Of a stretch of DNA of 64,000 nucleotides, positions 1 through 11,653 are shown in pieces. The notes beneath the pieces are model-generated. The model saw nothing but the letters and a program-made list of their open reading frames with translations. It was not told the DNA's origin and made no database searches. The stretch covers positions 1-64,000 of the forward strand of contig ARYC01002125.1 of assembly GCA_000711775.1 (NCBI GenBank), given 5' to 3'. The translations under genes and the position numbers were made by a program. Source of the stretch: Oxytricha trifallax (lineage: Eukaryota > Ciliophora > Spirotrichea > Sporadotrichida > Oxytrichidae). Each line of letters opens with the position of its first letter. Positions within the stretch are counted from its first letter, which is position 1.

Positions 1-81
1 TTAATTAATAACCCCAACCCCTAACAAATTCCCTACAAATCAAAGCACTTATAAACCTCATTAAGGGGTTTTGGGGTTTTG
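1..81. mobile_element. TBE transposon, right terminal fragment (cut by window edge)
   Basis: The sequence ends in a G4T4-type telomere-like tip at 64-81 and is followed by ATT (82-84), which fits the ANT target duplication of TBE elements. The stretch is almost identical to the right end of the complete element ending at 32074, so it belongs to the same ITR subfamily (tip followed by CCTTAATGAGG on the inner side when read inward). The rest of the element lies outside the window. Confidence 0.9.
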
Positions 82-1062
82 ATTACTGATACTTTAAACT
101 TCATCTCAGAGTATTCTGAGTTCATGTTTTAGCCATTTGCCATTGAATTACCGTCCTCATCAATGACTCCTGTTCCCATTCGTTGCATGACCAAGTTCTT
201 ATACTGACTTAAGTCTTAGAGCCCATTGTTCATCTGGTCAAAATCTTGTCGCATCCTTTTATTTACTTCTAAGTATTTTTATTTACTCTCTTTCTCAGAT
301 TTTGCTCTTCCTGCTTAATTTCTTCCATTTCCTTTGCTCTTCTCATTCTAGATGCTGTAGGTTTCATCAAGTAAGCAGATCTTCCTTTATGAACTAAATA
401 ATTTAATGAAATATTTTTAACTTACCAATACCTCAAGCGCCTTGGCAAATTCAGGTCTCATAGGAACTAGCAGCCCTTAAGTTTAGTCCAACTTTGCTCT
501 TCTACTTGGCATCAGTTATCATCTAATTGACATCATCTTTATCAAGCGACATTAAAATGTCACAAATCCATCATATATCAAGATGGATCCAATCGCTTTG
601 ATCAGGAAGAAAGCTCATTATGGAAGGTTTAGAAGCTGCATACTCTAAGAAATCCTCAACTGTTAGCCCTTCTATCTATAGAACAGCAGCGACAATAACA
701 TCTGCTCCTTTCAAATGCTAAAATAAATAAGGTTTATTAATTTTTACTTCTTTTTCACCGTTAGGTATTGAGCGAAGGAAGTAGACATTTGTGCATTGGA
801 GCTTGGGTAGGTAAGCTCCGCATTCCTGAACTAGGAAATCGTACAATTCTTTCTTGTTTCCAATCTTCTCTTTGAGTTAATGAACATTTACAAATGAGTA
901 CATGGTTAAGGTGAATGCCTCCCTATTTAATACTAAATTTATAAAATAATTACATTGAGGCTGGAGTTAAATTGTTTAGGATATAATTCTTGAGGACAGT
1001 AGAAATTCCTCTTTGTCATTAAAGAAATGGTTTTCCTAGAAAAGGAATTATTCATAAAATAA
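82..1062 (-). CDS. Distant homologue of the TBE 22-kDa protein (degenerate or partial)
   Basis: With TAA/TAG as Gln a long minus-strand frame runs from 1062; its first Met codon is at 903. I see the same order of blocks as in the TBE 22-kDa proteins of this window: KKELYDFLVQ here against KKDLHRYLVQ in the TBE protein at 30153, then a block around IEGLTVEDFLEY against PEISVTNLYKDA, then ICDILMSLDKDDVNQM against FFGILGSIKGEYLKEI. An intron with GTAAG and CTACAG borders fits at 355-425. The C-terminal part is charged and coiled-coil-like. It is broken by one in-frame TGA (after HLDI) and by frame changes near 450-500 and 330. The function of the TBE 22-kDa protein is not known to me. It lies head to head with the transposase gene at 1117, only about 54 bp away. 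The TBE tip at 81 abuts its downstream end. Confidence 0.5.
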
Positions 1063-1116
1063 TCATTTTTTGTTTAAAACTTTTATTTAATTATAAAAAT
1101 TAAAACATATTAAATA

Positions 1117-2619
1117 TGGAGAGATTAAGATAAAGTGATCTTCGTAATTATATTGGAGCACCAGGAATTAGAGATCAATTCTAGAATGAATAGATGTTTA
1201 TTTAAGATAGTGAACCTGTCGATATCGACTTTAAATTGATATACTGTACCTTTATAGAAGCTTAATCAAATTAATAGAGAGAGAGTTGATTTGCTTTAAT
1301 CTAGACTCTAAAATCTTGCATTCTTTAGAAAATGATTAGCAAACTTATTTACATAAAAAATAGGGTAATTTCCAAAATTTTGATCCAAGGTCTGATGTTT
1401 AAGACCAATCATAAAGTCTAAAGGATGATTAATTAATAAGAAGCAGTGTTATTGAGGATATAACAAAAACAGTCTGTGGTCTATGGAAAAAATCCCAAAT
1501 GTTTCCTAAATTAATGAATTTATAGAAATGTCTGGTGAAGGCTCTAACATTAGAATTTCATCTATGATAAAACGCTTCATTTAGAAATAAAAGGGAAGAA
1601 ATCTCTCAAACTATTAACTAACATTAAGACAATGTTGATGAATTCAAGAAATATTTTCCATTAGCTAGGAGGAAAATTAAACTGAAGTTTAAAACCTGAG
1701 CTAACGTTGAAAAGGCTAGTTCAATGATTTAAAGAAATATTCAGACTGTAAATGGACTAAAGAATTAATACTCATTGTCAATTCACAAGGCAAGAACTAT
1801 AAAAAACCTCAGCTATATCGCAGCATATAAAAGAAATCTTTCAATTCAACCTAAAAAGTATGGGTTGAGTTGATAAGCTCAACAACTAAAGTTGAAATTT
1901 ATAAAAAGAACAATAAATTAATCAATCCATTATTTATACAAAAGTATTTAGAGAACTAGACAAGGAAAAAATACCAAACTCAATAAATTCGAAAATATCT
2001 AAGAAATGTACTTAACATGCTTCCAAAAAAGGTGCCTTATATTAGTGAAAGATCTATAGCATCAGATAGTATCAATTAGAGAGCACATGCCGCCATTCAC
2101 TATTTTAGGCAGTTAGGATAGGGGAAAATTCTTATTAATATTGACGAAAGCTCAATATAATTCAGCAGATCAAATGAGAAAGCGTGGGCCCCGAAATTTT
2201 AATAGCTTTTTTGCACGGATTCTAAATTATACCAGCAGATTGGATTGATTGCAGCTCTATGCATTGAAGGACGAGTTTTGTTTTAGCTCTTTAAAGGTAA
2301 AAATAATAGCGTTGGAGTATACTTCTTTATACTCCAGCTAATTGAAGCCCTAGAAAAGTATAATCCATCCTGGAGGGACAATCACGTGCTAATTCTAGAT
2401 AATGCATCTTATCGCAGGAGTAACTACCTTAAAGAGAAGCAAGCTAAAAATATCAAAATTCTTTTGGGACCCTACCAATTTGACCTTGCCCTCGTCGAGA
2501 AGTTATTTGCATTTATAAAAAAGGTCATTTGCAGTAAATAGTTGATGAGATTGATAAATAGTTTAGGTAAGACCTCCTATAGACAAATTAGAGAGAAAAT
2601 TAGGTACATAAACAATTGA
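1117..2619 (+). CDS. IS630/Tc1-type DDE transposase, not of TBE type
   Basis: The main open frame is 1711-2619 (302 residues). It shows an IS630/Tc1-mariner catalytic core: INIDESS (first Asp, near 2142), LILDNASYRRS (second Asp, near 2395) and DLALVEKLFAFIK (Glu, near 2500), with GPYQ in the place of the usual PPYSP. By my count 32 residues separate the second Asp from the Glu, against 34 in the TBE transposase here, so it is a different lineage. Upstream, 1117-1275 opens with MERLRQSDLRNYIG in another frame and probably was the N-terminus. The 1276-1710 stretch holds frame changes and TGAs, so the gene looks decayed at its 5' end. The DDE core itself is complete. It stands divergent to the TBE 22-kDa-like gene. 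It could be a germline-limited transposon gene or a domesticated one. Confidence 0.75.
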
Positions 2620-2807
2620 AAGAGCTGACCTAAATCATTTAAGAAAACAACTATGAGTTTGCAGAAAGCTCATTTATAATAGACTTCCATTTGTTTTTGA
2701 TTATATTTGTGCAAAAATAAATTGAAATTAGTACCACTAATCTAAAGGGAAATTTGTAACTCTTCCTTTAATGTCAGGGATGTTTTTATAAAGTTATATG
2801 AATTTCC

Positions 2808-3258
2808 TTGGCGAAGATGAGCATGCTTTGGTTGCAATTTCTTAATTTTATTTTATGTAAAAATTTTCTTGATGCCACTTTGGTTATTGATAAGAAAGTC
2901 ATTTTAGTTAAAAATATTGTGCTAGAGATTAAAATAAATTCTACATCTAAAATAAATGTAAGTTTTATTACTTATGAAGGTTATTTGTATGTTATATTTT
3001 GAGCATATAAAAGTTGTTAGAGTATCATCGAGATTTTATTAGTGGCTTCTTTAGTAGAAAATTGAATGAAGATTTTCTACATGACAATAATCTTGATCAA
3101 TTTAACAAAACGAACATAATCATTTTGTGACAAAGACAAGACATTTGTTACGAAGTTGTATATATATTTATACAATACCAGGCTATGCTTATTCATAAAG
3201 ATAATTACATTGAGGAAATTTAGGTCCCTGGGGATTTTGAGGTCACTTTAATAATATC
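2808..3258 (+). pseudogene. BTB/POZ-like domain remnant
   Basis: The first part (2808-3002) contains FLDATLVIDKKVILVKN, which resembles the start of a BTB domain (D-V-T-L-V...hk..L). After a frame change, 3014-3210 reads LLEYHRDFISGFFSRKL and then CYEVVYIFIQYQAM and HKDNYIEEI, like the middle and end of a BTB fold where a Y-I-Y-T segment and a following helix are expected. One in-frame TGA sits after TNIIIL. The match is by eye and the protein is short, so the family assignment is tentative. BTB proteins are usually adaptors in ubiquitin ligases or transcription regulators; nothing here says which. Confidence 0.3.
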
Positions 3259-3274
3259 ATGAAAAATGTAAATG

Positions 3275-3353
3275 AAAAAATTGAGGTCCTTGGGGAAAAT
3301 GAAGTCCTTGAGGAAATTGAGGTCCCTGGGGAAATTGAGGTCCCTTCTAAGAT
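3275..3353 (+). repeat. 18-nt minisatellite coding for a Glu-Val-Pro-Gly-type repeat
   Basis: About four tandem units of 18 nt of the form GAGGTCCCTGGGGAAATT with a few changes. One frame reads the unit as E-V-x-G-E-I. A further degenerate unit lies at about 3208-3242. It sits inside a short open frame (3259-3486) between the BTB-like piece and the next ORF. Confidence 0.7.
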
Positions 3354-3440
3354 AAATACAGAAACCTATCAAGCTAAATTTTTAAGATTAGTATGTTGCA
3401 ATTTTCACTTTAAATCCAGAAAATTTGGCCATATATTTGA

Positions 3441-4301
3441 TTTGGAGTTTATGGCAGAATCACAAAGCATTAGCTTAAAAATTTAAGGCATAAAATTAAA
3501 GGCAGTTTAGCTCTAAAATTTTAGAAATTCTAGTTAGATAACGAATACGGATAAAAATAAAAATTGCGCACTTTGAACTTTATTGAGGAGAGTTGTTTTA
3601 AAAACTCTGATGATTCTACATAATTACTTGGGCAATCTGCCTTCTACTTTATCTTCATTATAGGATCATAAAAATTAGATAGAACACCTCGTCTGAAGAA
3701 TTATGAAGATGTTTGACAAATACTTTTACGAAAATCTAATGACATTCAAGAATTGCTATACTATATTGCTATTCCATACTTTATTGCTAAAGCATATCCC
3801 AAATATTTCAGGTAGTTTAAACCCTACTAAAATACGTTTTGCAATATGATCCCTTCACAACTTTCTGATAATTTTATAAGTGGGACTTGGGTCATCAATA
3901 ACACATTAAGCTCAGCTTTTAAAAGTAATGGCTTAAAAACTTTAAGGAGCTATCCTACTACTATCATAAGAAATTGGAGAGGGAGACTATTGGATTGTAA
4001 AGTTTTAAAATAAAAAGGGAAGCTTATTAAATACAAATTAAACTCACTGATATAATCAATAAATTAATTGACTGAATTTCATAGGAAATAAACTATAAAA
4101 TAAAAGGCTTAGTATAGCATTTCTAAAACATATGTTAGGATGAGTGAACTGTAAAATTTTCAGAAGAATAATAGTTTGAGTAAGAAAAGAAACAAAGGAT
4201 ACCAATTCTTTTACGAGTTGATGAATAAAAGAAAAATTATTAAATAGAAGCAACTATAACATGAAAAATTTATAATAATAATTAAAAATGAAACAAAGTG
4301 A
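3441..4301 (+). CDS. Unknown protein (long open frame with one in-frame TGA)
   Basis: In the ciliate code this frame stays open for about 285 codons with a single TGA at 3714-3716. The composition (many Gln from TAA/TAG, balanced charged residues, blocks such as SNDIQELLYYIAIPYF and RMSELQNFQKNNSLSKK) is that of a ciliate protein rather than random AT-rich DNA. The stop at 4299-4301 overlaps the first possible Met codons of the methyltransferase gene in another frame. I do not recognise the family. It may be the downstream part of the BTB-like gene. Confidence 0.4.
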
Positions 4302-6040
4302 CAGGGATGGAAAAAATAGAATTTGGAAATGAGAGAATCTCTTAATATCAAATCAAATATTCAAGTATTTGAATGGTAATGCAAGAAGATTAAGAAAAGA
4401 AGTTAATCGAGCAAAAATAAAAAAACAAAAGACCCCTTCACACAGCAAACATACTGTGCCTCCTTTGTCACACAGCAAAAAAATATAGACATACATTTCT
4501 AAGCTATAAAAACAAGAAAAGACGATTAAAAACACCACCTCTCAATCCCAATTTGAAACCACATTATAGTCTGTTCAGAAATTTAATCATTTGTCTTATT
4601 AGGTCATTTAGACAGGTTAAGACTACACTAAATTTGACTTTATTACTGATCAGGAAATTGTAGATTATGTTAAAATACTTAACTAAGAATTCCAAGTTCA
4701 ATTCCTCAGCTGGCTAAGCATGTAAAGAGCTAAATTACCCAACAATATACAAGAAAATGCTCATTAAGAAATAATTGAGGAGAACTTTTAAATGGTAATT
4801 AATTAAAAATATATTATGAAATATGAAGAAATCAAAAATGCAGAAGAAAACTTAAATAAGCAGCAATTTTAATAACAACAGTAAAATATGGAGATTAACG
4901 ATTCAAACTCAAGTAAGGAATTTATAATATAATATATGCAAAATAAATATTAATAGTATCTAGATGATTTGTAGACTGACCCATACTTGTAAAAGTTGAA
5001 CCATTCTCCAGAGATCATGTAATTCTTACACTAAACTTAGCCTGATGATATGTACAATCCATATATCAAAGTTTCAGAAGACAAAAACAGAATTAAAGAT
5101 AATCCAGAATAATTTAAAATGCCTATTATCAAAAACGATATAAGAATTAAAGCTGAATACTATGTTGATATGCAAATAAATGTCTCTTTCAACTAGTTGA
5201 GCAAGATAACCTAGGGATACAAAAGCATTAAAGTAGCATCAGAAGATATTAAGGCTGAGACCTCATCACTAAAATATTAATTAATCAAGAGAAATTAAAT
5301 TTCAATTCATCAAATCTAAAATATAGAATAAGCAAAATAGGGGGAGGCAACACTTAGCAAAAATCAAAATGATGGACTAAAAATATTGCAAAAACTTTAT
5401 AATAGAAAATCAATACCTTATGTGGTAGACGTAACTCACATGGAAGTTTGGAGAAAATTGATATGGGCACAGAAAAAATTTGGAGGAAAACTTTTTGATG
5501 AGATCATTATTGACCCAACATGAAACAATTTTGATGAAAATGCAGTAAAAGGGTTCAAGCCATCATACCAATTGCTAACAGACTAATAAATATTCTAAAT
5601 TCCATTTAATGAACTTTAAAAGAATGGCTTTGTAATTATGTGGGTCGTGAATGGTAAAATGTAAACAGCGATGACAGAAATGGTTAAACTAGGATATGTG
5701 TAAGTTATTTATTGATTTTAATTATCTAATTTGTAGTTTTATTGACGAGTTTATATGGACAAAAACAACTCAAAATGGGAGAGTAAGATTTGGAAATGGC
5801 TATGCAACAAGACATGCATTTGAAAAACCATATATTTTTGGAAAGGGAGATTATAAGATTAGAAAAGAAGGTTTTAAAGTCCCCAATGTTGTTGCAGCAC
5901 CTATTAGAGAGGCATCTCAAAAACCTGATGAACAGTATGCCCTTGCTGAAAATCTCTGCCCTGGTGGATTCATGCTAGAAATATTTGCCAAGGGTCACAA
6001 TTTTAGAAATGGAGTTGTATCTGTTGGAAACTAAATATGA
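4261..6040 (+). CDS. MT-A70 family adenine methyltransferase (MTA1/MTA9-like), catalytic motif broken
   Basis: One frame runs from 4261 (ATG; 4288 is another) to the TGA at 6038-6040, interrupted by a 37-nt intron at 5700-5736 (GTAAG...TTGTAG) that splices in frame to give GYVFIDEFIW. The C-terminal half is an MT-A70 domain: FDEIIIDPT, then NGFVIMWVVNGK, FIWTKTTQNGR, RHAFEKPYIFGKGDYKI and REASQKPDEQY. MT-A70 enzymes transfer a methyl group from SAM to N6 of adenine in DNA or RNA, and ciliates use an MTA1/MTA9 complex for DNA 6mA. The catalytic DPPW appears as D-P-T followed by TGA (5521-5523), so Trp is replaced by the stop codon. A second in-frame TGA lies at 4330. The N-terminal half is Gln-rich and not recognised. 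Either a decayed paralogue or an inactive MTA9-like subunit. No IES is apparent. Confidence 0.75.
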
Positions 6041-6357
6041 AATTAATTCCTTCAAATCCCTTTGCATTAAGTTTTGCATTTATATATTTAATCATAATTA
6101 TTACTCTACTCTCAAAAATTCTACCTTACTTATTGCATTTGTTATTTGCTAATCTAATGCTAAATTAAGGAATCTCTTAGAATCAAATTTCCAATTCCAA
6201 ATATCTCATTAAAATATTCATTTCTTACATAATATCAATTCAACGATGATTTATAGTAAAATTAAATATTTAAAATTATTATAATTCTCATAATTGCTTA
6301 ATTTTTATAGGATCGAATTTAATTGAGGGAAAAGTACTGAACTAAATAGCAACTAAA

Positions 6358-9300
6358 ATGCTCCAAGACTAAAAAAACTACAAAATCGTTAAGGAATAAG
6401 GTCATGGAGGCTTTTCAAAAGTCTACCTAGGTAGATTCTGTTTAACGGATATTTATATGCATTAAAATGTATAAAGAAGTCTGAATTGGATACAGAGTAG
6501 AAGAGGAGATCTGTGGAGATGGAGAAAGAAATATTGTCCTAAATTTCTCATTAAAATGTTATTAAAATGCACTCTATGATAGAAACAGAAACACATTTTA
6601 ACTATATCTTAGATTTTTGCCCAGGTGGAGAGCTTTACTTTCATTTGTAGAAATAAAGCAAGTTTAATGAAAATCTAAATTAAAATCTTTCATATAAATA
6701 AGATTCTGGAAAATATCTTTATCGAATTCTCTTGTTAATTTTGCAATAAAGTTTAGCTAAGAAAATTCTTGTTTCATGTATTAATAGCTTAGAATATTTG
6801 CATTCAATGAATATATTGTATAGACATCTCAAGCCTGAGAATGTTTTAATTTATATAAAGGGTGAAGCAATGCTTACTGATTTTGGGTTCCCAAAATCAA
6901 ATTCCACTCATAGAAGCAGAACTAATTCTGTTTGTGATTCACCTGAATACATGGCACCAGAAATTATAAATTATCATATGATCTTGCATTAGAGAAACAA
7001 TATAAAGAATCAAGATTAACAGTTCGTTAAATAATTAGAAGGATATGGTCAGATAGTGTATTTTTATTCATTAGGCATCTTGTTTTATGAAATGCTGACA
7101 GGTCTTCCACCTTTTTATGATCCAAATAAGATGGCTATGTTTAATAAAATCATTTATTTAAAAGTAAAATTCCCAATGAGTGTAAGCAATGGAGCAAGAG
7201 AGTATATGAAAAGGTTGCTTGAAAAAGATCCTACTAATAGAATTGGGTATTACAAGAAGTTTTAAGAGTTAAAGAGTCACAAATATTTTCAAGATGTGGA
7301 TTGGTAGTAAACTTAAAAGTTAGTCTGTATACCGCCTAGTTTTAAAAAATCAAACTTTAATGTACATCATGCTCTAAACAATCATTTAAGCCTAAGAAAG
7401 TCTAGTTTTATGATTTATGAGAAATTCATTTCAATTAACGATAAGCAAACTACAGTTAAGAAATAAATCAAACAACGCAAGCTTTCAGACTCATTTTACT
7501 ATTAAAACCATAAAACAGGAAATAATGATACACCTTAAAAAGATGAATTAATAATTGAGGAATTTCACGAAGATCAAAATTTCATTAATCCTTCTTTTCT
7601 TATTAACACTAACAAGTTCTTTAAGAGTTCAATTATTGACAAATTTTAAATGAATCATCCCCTCATTCAGCCTTAAAGAAGAGAGCTATCATCAAACTCA
7701 TTGTATGATCCCTTAGCTCAAATAGATACTTCAAATGTTGCCAGTTCATTGGTTTCTCCATTAAAGCAATTGAGAATGGGTTCAGGTTAAATATTGAATG
7801 AATAAGAGCATGATTTTCAGTTTGAAAATTTAGACGATAGAGCAACAGACTTACTTAAATCATCTACAATTATTCAGAGTAAAATGGCCTCAATAATTCC
7901 ATAGAAGGATTATTTTAAAGCCAAACAATCTAAAAAATGTTGAACATGGAAATTTTAAGAATCAAAGTTAGATAAATATTAAAGAGCTTAATGTTCAAAA
8001 GCTACAACAAAAAAGCTAAAAATTAACTATAGTCAGTACTTAAATCATAAACAAACTTCAGGTAATGACATGGTTTATTAATTAGAACAAAGCAATACTA
8101 TGACTAACCTTAATCGTTATAAATCCTTAGAAAGAGGAAATATTTCATAGAATTTTATCAGCAACGATTCTTAATCGCTAAAGAAACCTACTAAGAAGGA
8201 GTTTATATGAGTTAAGTTTAACTTAAAAATCTTTCTATCTTAATACTCGATCAATTCTAAATCACTTCAGCCATTTTCTAAGTAAAGTCCTACAGTAAAA
8301 AATTTTCCCCTAAGAAATCTAAAAACAAGTAAAATTTAAGAAACTATAGAGCTTAGCAGCTTTAAATTGAGGTTTTAAATATGCTACATGATAATTCTAT
8401 TAAGCCTTAGATTAAAATGAATTTGCTTGGGAGTCCTAAACCTTAAATAGGAATGGATATCACATAAACTAGCTTAAATCATTATGATGAGGATTTCGAT
8501 GCCAAAACTCATGTTGCTGTTTCTCCAAGTAAATGCAAAAGCATCTAGAATATTAAAAAAGATATAAGTTAATAAAATGAAACTCATTTTATCAATTTAA
8601 CTTCAATATAAATGTGACTCAAGATAGCATTTTTTTGCAGGCAAGCGAAATAAAATAAGAGTGCAATCAGAGAAGCAGTAGCATTGATATTTAAGGATAG
8701 CACCAACACAAAAAGACATTAAGATACAGCTTAAATGAAAAATTATTTAGCAACGAAAAATTAATCCCAAAGTTTTTCAATATAGAAAAAAACAATCTAT
8801 AAATACTATTTGATCAATCTAATATCTAGTCAATAAATTTTAATGAAAAGAATTTCCAAAATCTTCTGCCGTTAAACTTCATGATTCAACAAGAAAATAA
8901 CCCCAAAATTCTAAGACCATAGATTTTGAAACACTCTATTGATTCTTAGTAGTAAAATAGAGGACGGTAGCTTTTTAACTTACTTAACCAGGAAAATTTT
9001 ACTTAAAAATCTAGCTCCTAATTATCAATAGAAAAATCTCAATCTAATTTGAAAAAAGTGTAGTACAAAACTATAAATAGCTCTTAGTTTAATCATAGTA
9101 AGTTATCTACAAAGCCTGTTAAAATAAATACAGTTATTAGCATTCAAATCTAATTGAAAAATATTTCAAACTTAGCAACTCTTTATCAATTAATGAATAG
9201 ACCTAAGGTTCAAACTCAGTTAAAAATTAATCAATAAACTACTCAAATTAAACACTCTCATAGTCTCTTATCAATTCAAGGATTAAATCCTAGTAATCGC

Positions 9301-9420
9301 TATGTAAAATATGAAGAATCAGCAGAGTTTCAAACTCTTCGGAAATATCAAGTAAGTTCAGTTTATAGCTCCAAGTTAAACTCTCAAGCAAAATTTAACT
9401 TTCAAAAGCCTAAATAATGA
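6358..9420 (+). pseudogene. AGC-like protein kinase with long C-terminal tail, frameshifted
   Basis: Kinase subdomains are easy to follow: a glycine loop (GHGGFSKVYLG), YALKCIKK, FCPGGELYFHL, the catalytic loop region YRHLKPENVL, LTDFGFPKS, EYMAPEI, FYSLGILFYEMLTGLPPF and the closing LLEKDPTNRIG. This order and the PGGELYFHL hinge point to the AGC group (PKA/PKG/S6K type). The catalytic loop has Arg-His where HRD is expected, so the catalytic Asp is missing. A frame change lies at about 6437, between the glycine loop and the VAIK-type Lys. The tail (7300-9420) is Gln/Asn/Ser-rich and needs further frame changes near 8370 and 8615 and in-frame TGAs near 7939 and 8208. It ends at TGA 9418-9420. 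Decayed or inactive kinase. Confidence 0.7.
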
Positions 9421-9842
9421 TATTAAGATTAATAAGCAAGCATCTCCTTATAGTCATTTATAATTTATAATTAGTATTAGATAATTTAATAGAAAAGCTA
9501 ATATATTAAAAAGTATTCGTACTAATAAGACGCAGGTGGAGTCTGTTAATTCGCTTAAAATGTGATTTAACCATATCTATAATATATTTAACGTTCCTAT
9601 TTGGTGGGATCAGAGATGTCAACAGACTGATGCTTCGTAAGGTGACACAAGGAGAGGACAGCAAAAATAAAAAGATTTTTTAATGACCATTATGACAATT
9701 ATGAAGAGGACGAAACATCTTTTTAAATAGATATTTATTACCATTTATATATTAAGTATTCTTATTAATGTTAACTTAATTTCTACAATCATTAATTTTA
9801 CAGATTATTTTACATAATTACTTGATCTCGAACTCTAATAAA

Positions 9843-10424
9843 ATGTAAAATTCGAATCAAAGCGAGTAAACTAATGATAAATTGTAGAAAAGTAGAAACA
9901 ATTTACAGTATTTACAATCAATTAAAAAGAATCTTACTTCAACCTTGAACATAAATGAGTTGAGTGATACTACCATATAAATTATCTAGCAGCTTGAAAT
10001 CTAATCACTTGACAAGCACTTACATTAGCTCTCTTCCAAAAATTTCAATGAAAATTACGCTAGTGTAACTACGGCTACGCCAAGTAGCATCGGACAAGCC
10101 TTTAGCAGCAATTATTTCAAAAACAATAATAATCAACAAGCTGTGACTAGCTCAGGACTACACTAAAGCAACAACTTAAATATGATTAACAGTGACTTCA
10201 AGAAAGGGTCTATTCAAACCATCGTTAATCAAAATAATAGTATTCAGAGCTATAAGAGAAATCACAGTAGTACATCTAAGGGCAATAATAATGGCAGTGT
10301 AAGCAGCAGATTTAATACAAACAGAAGCTTGAATAGTAATAATATTACTCATGATAGTACTATAGTTACTGCTAATTAAAAGCAACCTAGTCAAAATGAA
10401 CACAACTTAATCAATAAGAAATGA
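9843..10424 (+). CDS. Unknown Asn/Ser/Gln-rich protein
   Basis: A clean frame of 193 codons from ATG 9843 to TGA 10422-10424, with many TAA/TAG Gln codons. The N-terminal third has leucine-spaced segments (NLQYLQSIKKNL, QIIQQLEIQSLDKHL) that could form a short coiled coil; the rest is low-complexity N/S/T. An acceptor-like TTTTACAG lies about 40 nt upstream, so an earlier exon may exist. I do not recognise the family. The 3' end meets the end of the L24 gene on the other strand. Confidence 0.55.
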
Positions 10425-11620
10425 TTGATTAGATTTTCAAAGATGATAGTTATATTAAAATTTGATGTGACCTTTATATTTATGATATCTGAACTTTATA
10501 TCATTAATTGTTAATTTAAATTAGAAGTTAATGGTTTGAACTTATATTGTCTCAACTTCTAGCTGCTGTGGATTGGCTGGTTACATAAGGATTTAAATTA
10601 AAAACATGTATACTCCGAGATATTCATAAACTAATAAGCACAATAATATGATTCTTTTCCTTGAAGACCATTAATCCTTCCTTCTCCTCCTTCCTTCTCC
10701 TCCTTCATTCTGATATACTCATCGAATTCAGCTTTCACACTGAAAAAGTCCTCACCAGCGTAGGTTCTTTCTAACGCATCTTCTGGCTTGGTATCATTCA
10801 AACCTGTCTCCTTGCCCTATGTACGGTTAATGTAAGTCAAGTATTTAATTAAATTATACGAATAATTAAAAACTTTTAGATTTTAGTTATTTACCTTTGA
10901 TAAAATTTTTTATAGATAATGATAACTAATACTATAAATAAAGTTGCTGCAATCTGGCTTTGGAATAAGTGCTCCACTCTTCTTGGCAATTCTAACCTTA
11001 GCTCCATCTTCCAAAAATCCGTATTTGACTCTAGTGGTAGTGCCGGTTTCTGGGTCTATAAGTGAGACGTTTGACACATGAATTGGCTTCTCCTGTTTTA
11101 CTGCCTTTCTTCTCTCCACATATTCATCATCCTTCACTGTTTTGTATTTCTATAAGAATTAGTTATTGTAAGTTTAGAGTTTGATAGTTTAAATTATGAG
11201 GAATGAGAGATCTAAGAAAGTTTCCCCATTAAATGATATTATTGGGCAAAAATAACTTACCAAATTGACTCCTTAAACAATGACTGTTTTGTTTTTTCTA
11301 TCAAATTCAAGGAACTTACCTTGAGATTTCATAAATATTTATATGTAATTAATCATTAGTTTTTTACTTATTGATAAGCCTTCCTTATAAATTAAATTCA
11401 TGAAATTACTTCAACCTATATATCAAGTCAATTTAATTTTAGAAAATATTGAAAATTAAATAAGTTGGTCTTATTCTTATTTTATTTTAAAACTTACGAA
11501 ATCATCTCTGACTATGTTCCATTTCTTAATGACCTCTTGTTTGGGTCTTTGACCAAAGAGACGCATTTGATTGTTAATCAAAGTGAGTGCGTTCTTTTTC
11601 AGGAGGAGTTAGTTCACCAT
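10391..11620 (-). CDS. MRPL24: Mitochondrial ribosomal protein L24 (uL24m)
   Basis: Start ATG at 11618-11620 ([14 protein letters not shown], a basic, mitochondrial-style N-terminus). Exons give [32 protein letters not shown], then [36 protein letters not shown] and KSGALIPKP, the KOW-type core of bacterial/mitochondrial L24, which binds 23S-type rRNA early in large-subunit assembly. Introns fit at 11416-11497, 11150-11260 and 10817-10894 (all GTAAG/GTAAA to AG). Between VEVIS (about 11400) and the exon starting near 11340 the frame is interrupted by about 60 nt of AT-rich DNA without splice sites, probably an IES; a few residues of the KOW loop are not accounted for. The last exon ends in a Glu/Lys/Gly-rich run. 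The first TGA is only at 10391-10393, so the true C-terminus is uncertain. Confidence 0.8.
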
Positions 11621-11653
11621 TTTATATAATAATTATTATATTATTTATTATAT

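Noticed and set aside
718..758. Apparent intron (GTGAAAAA...TTTTAG) in the TBE 22-kDa-like gene
   Set aside because: The stretch reads through in frame (NGEKEVKINKPYLFQ), so splicing is not needed.
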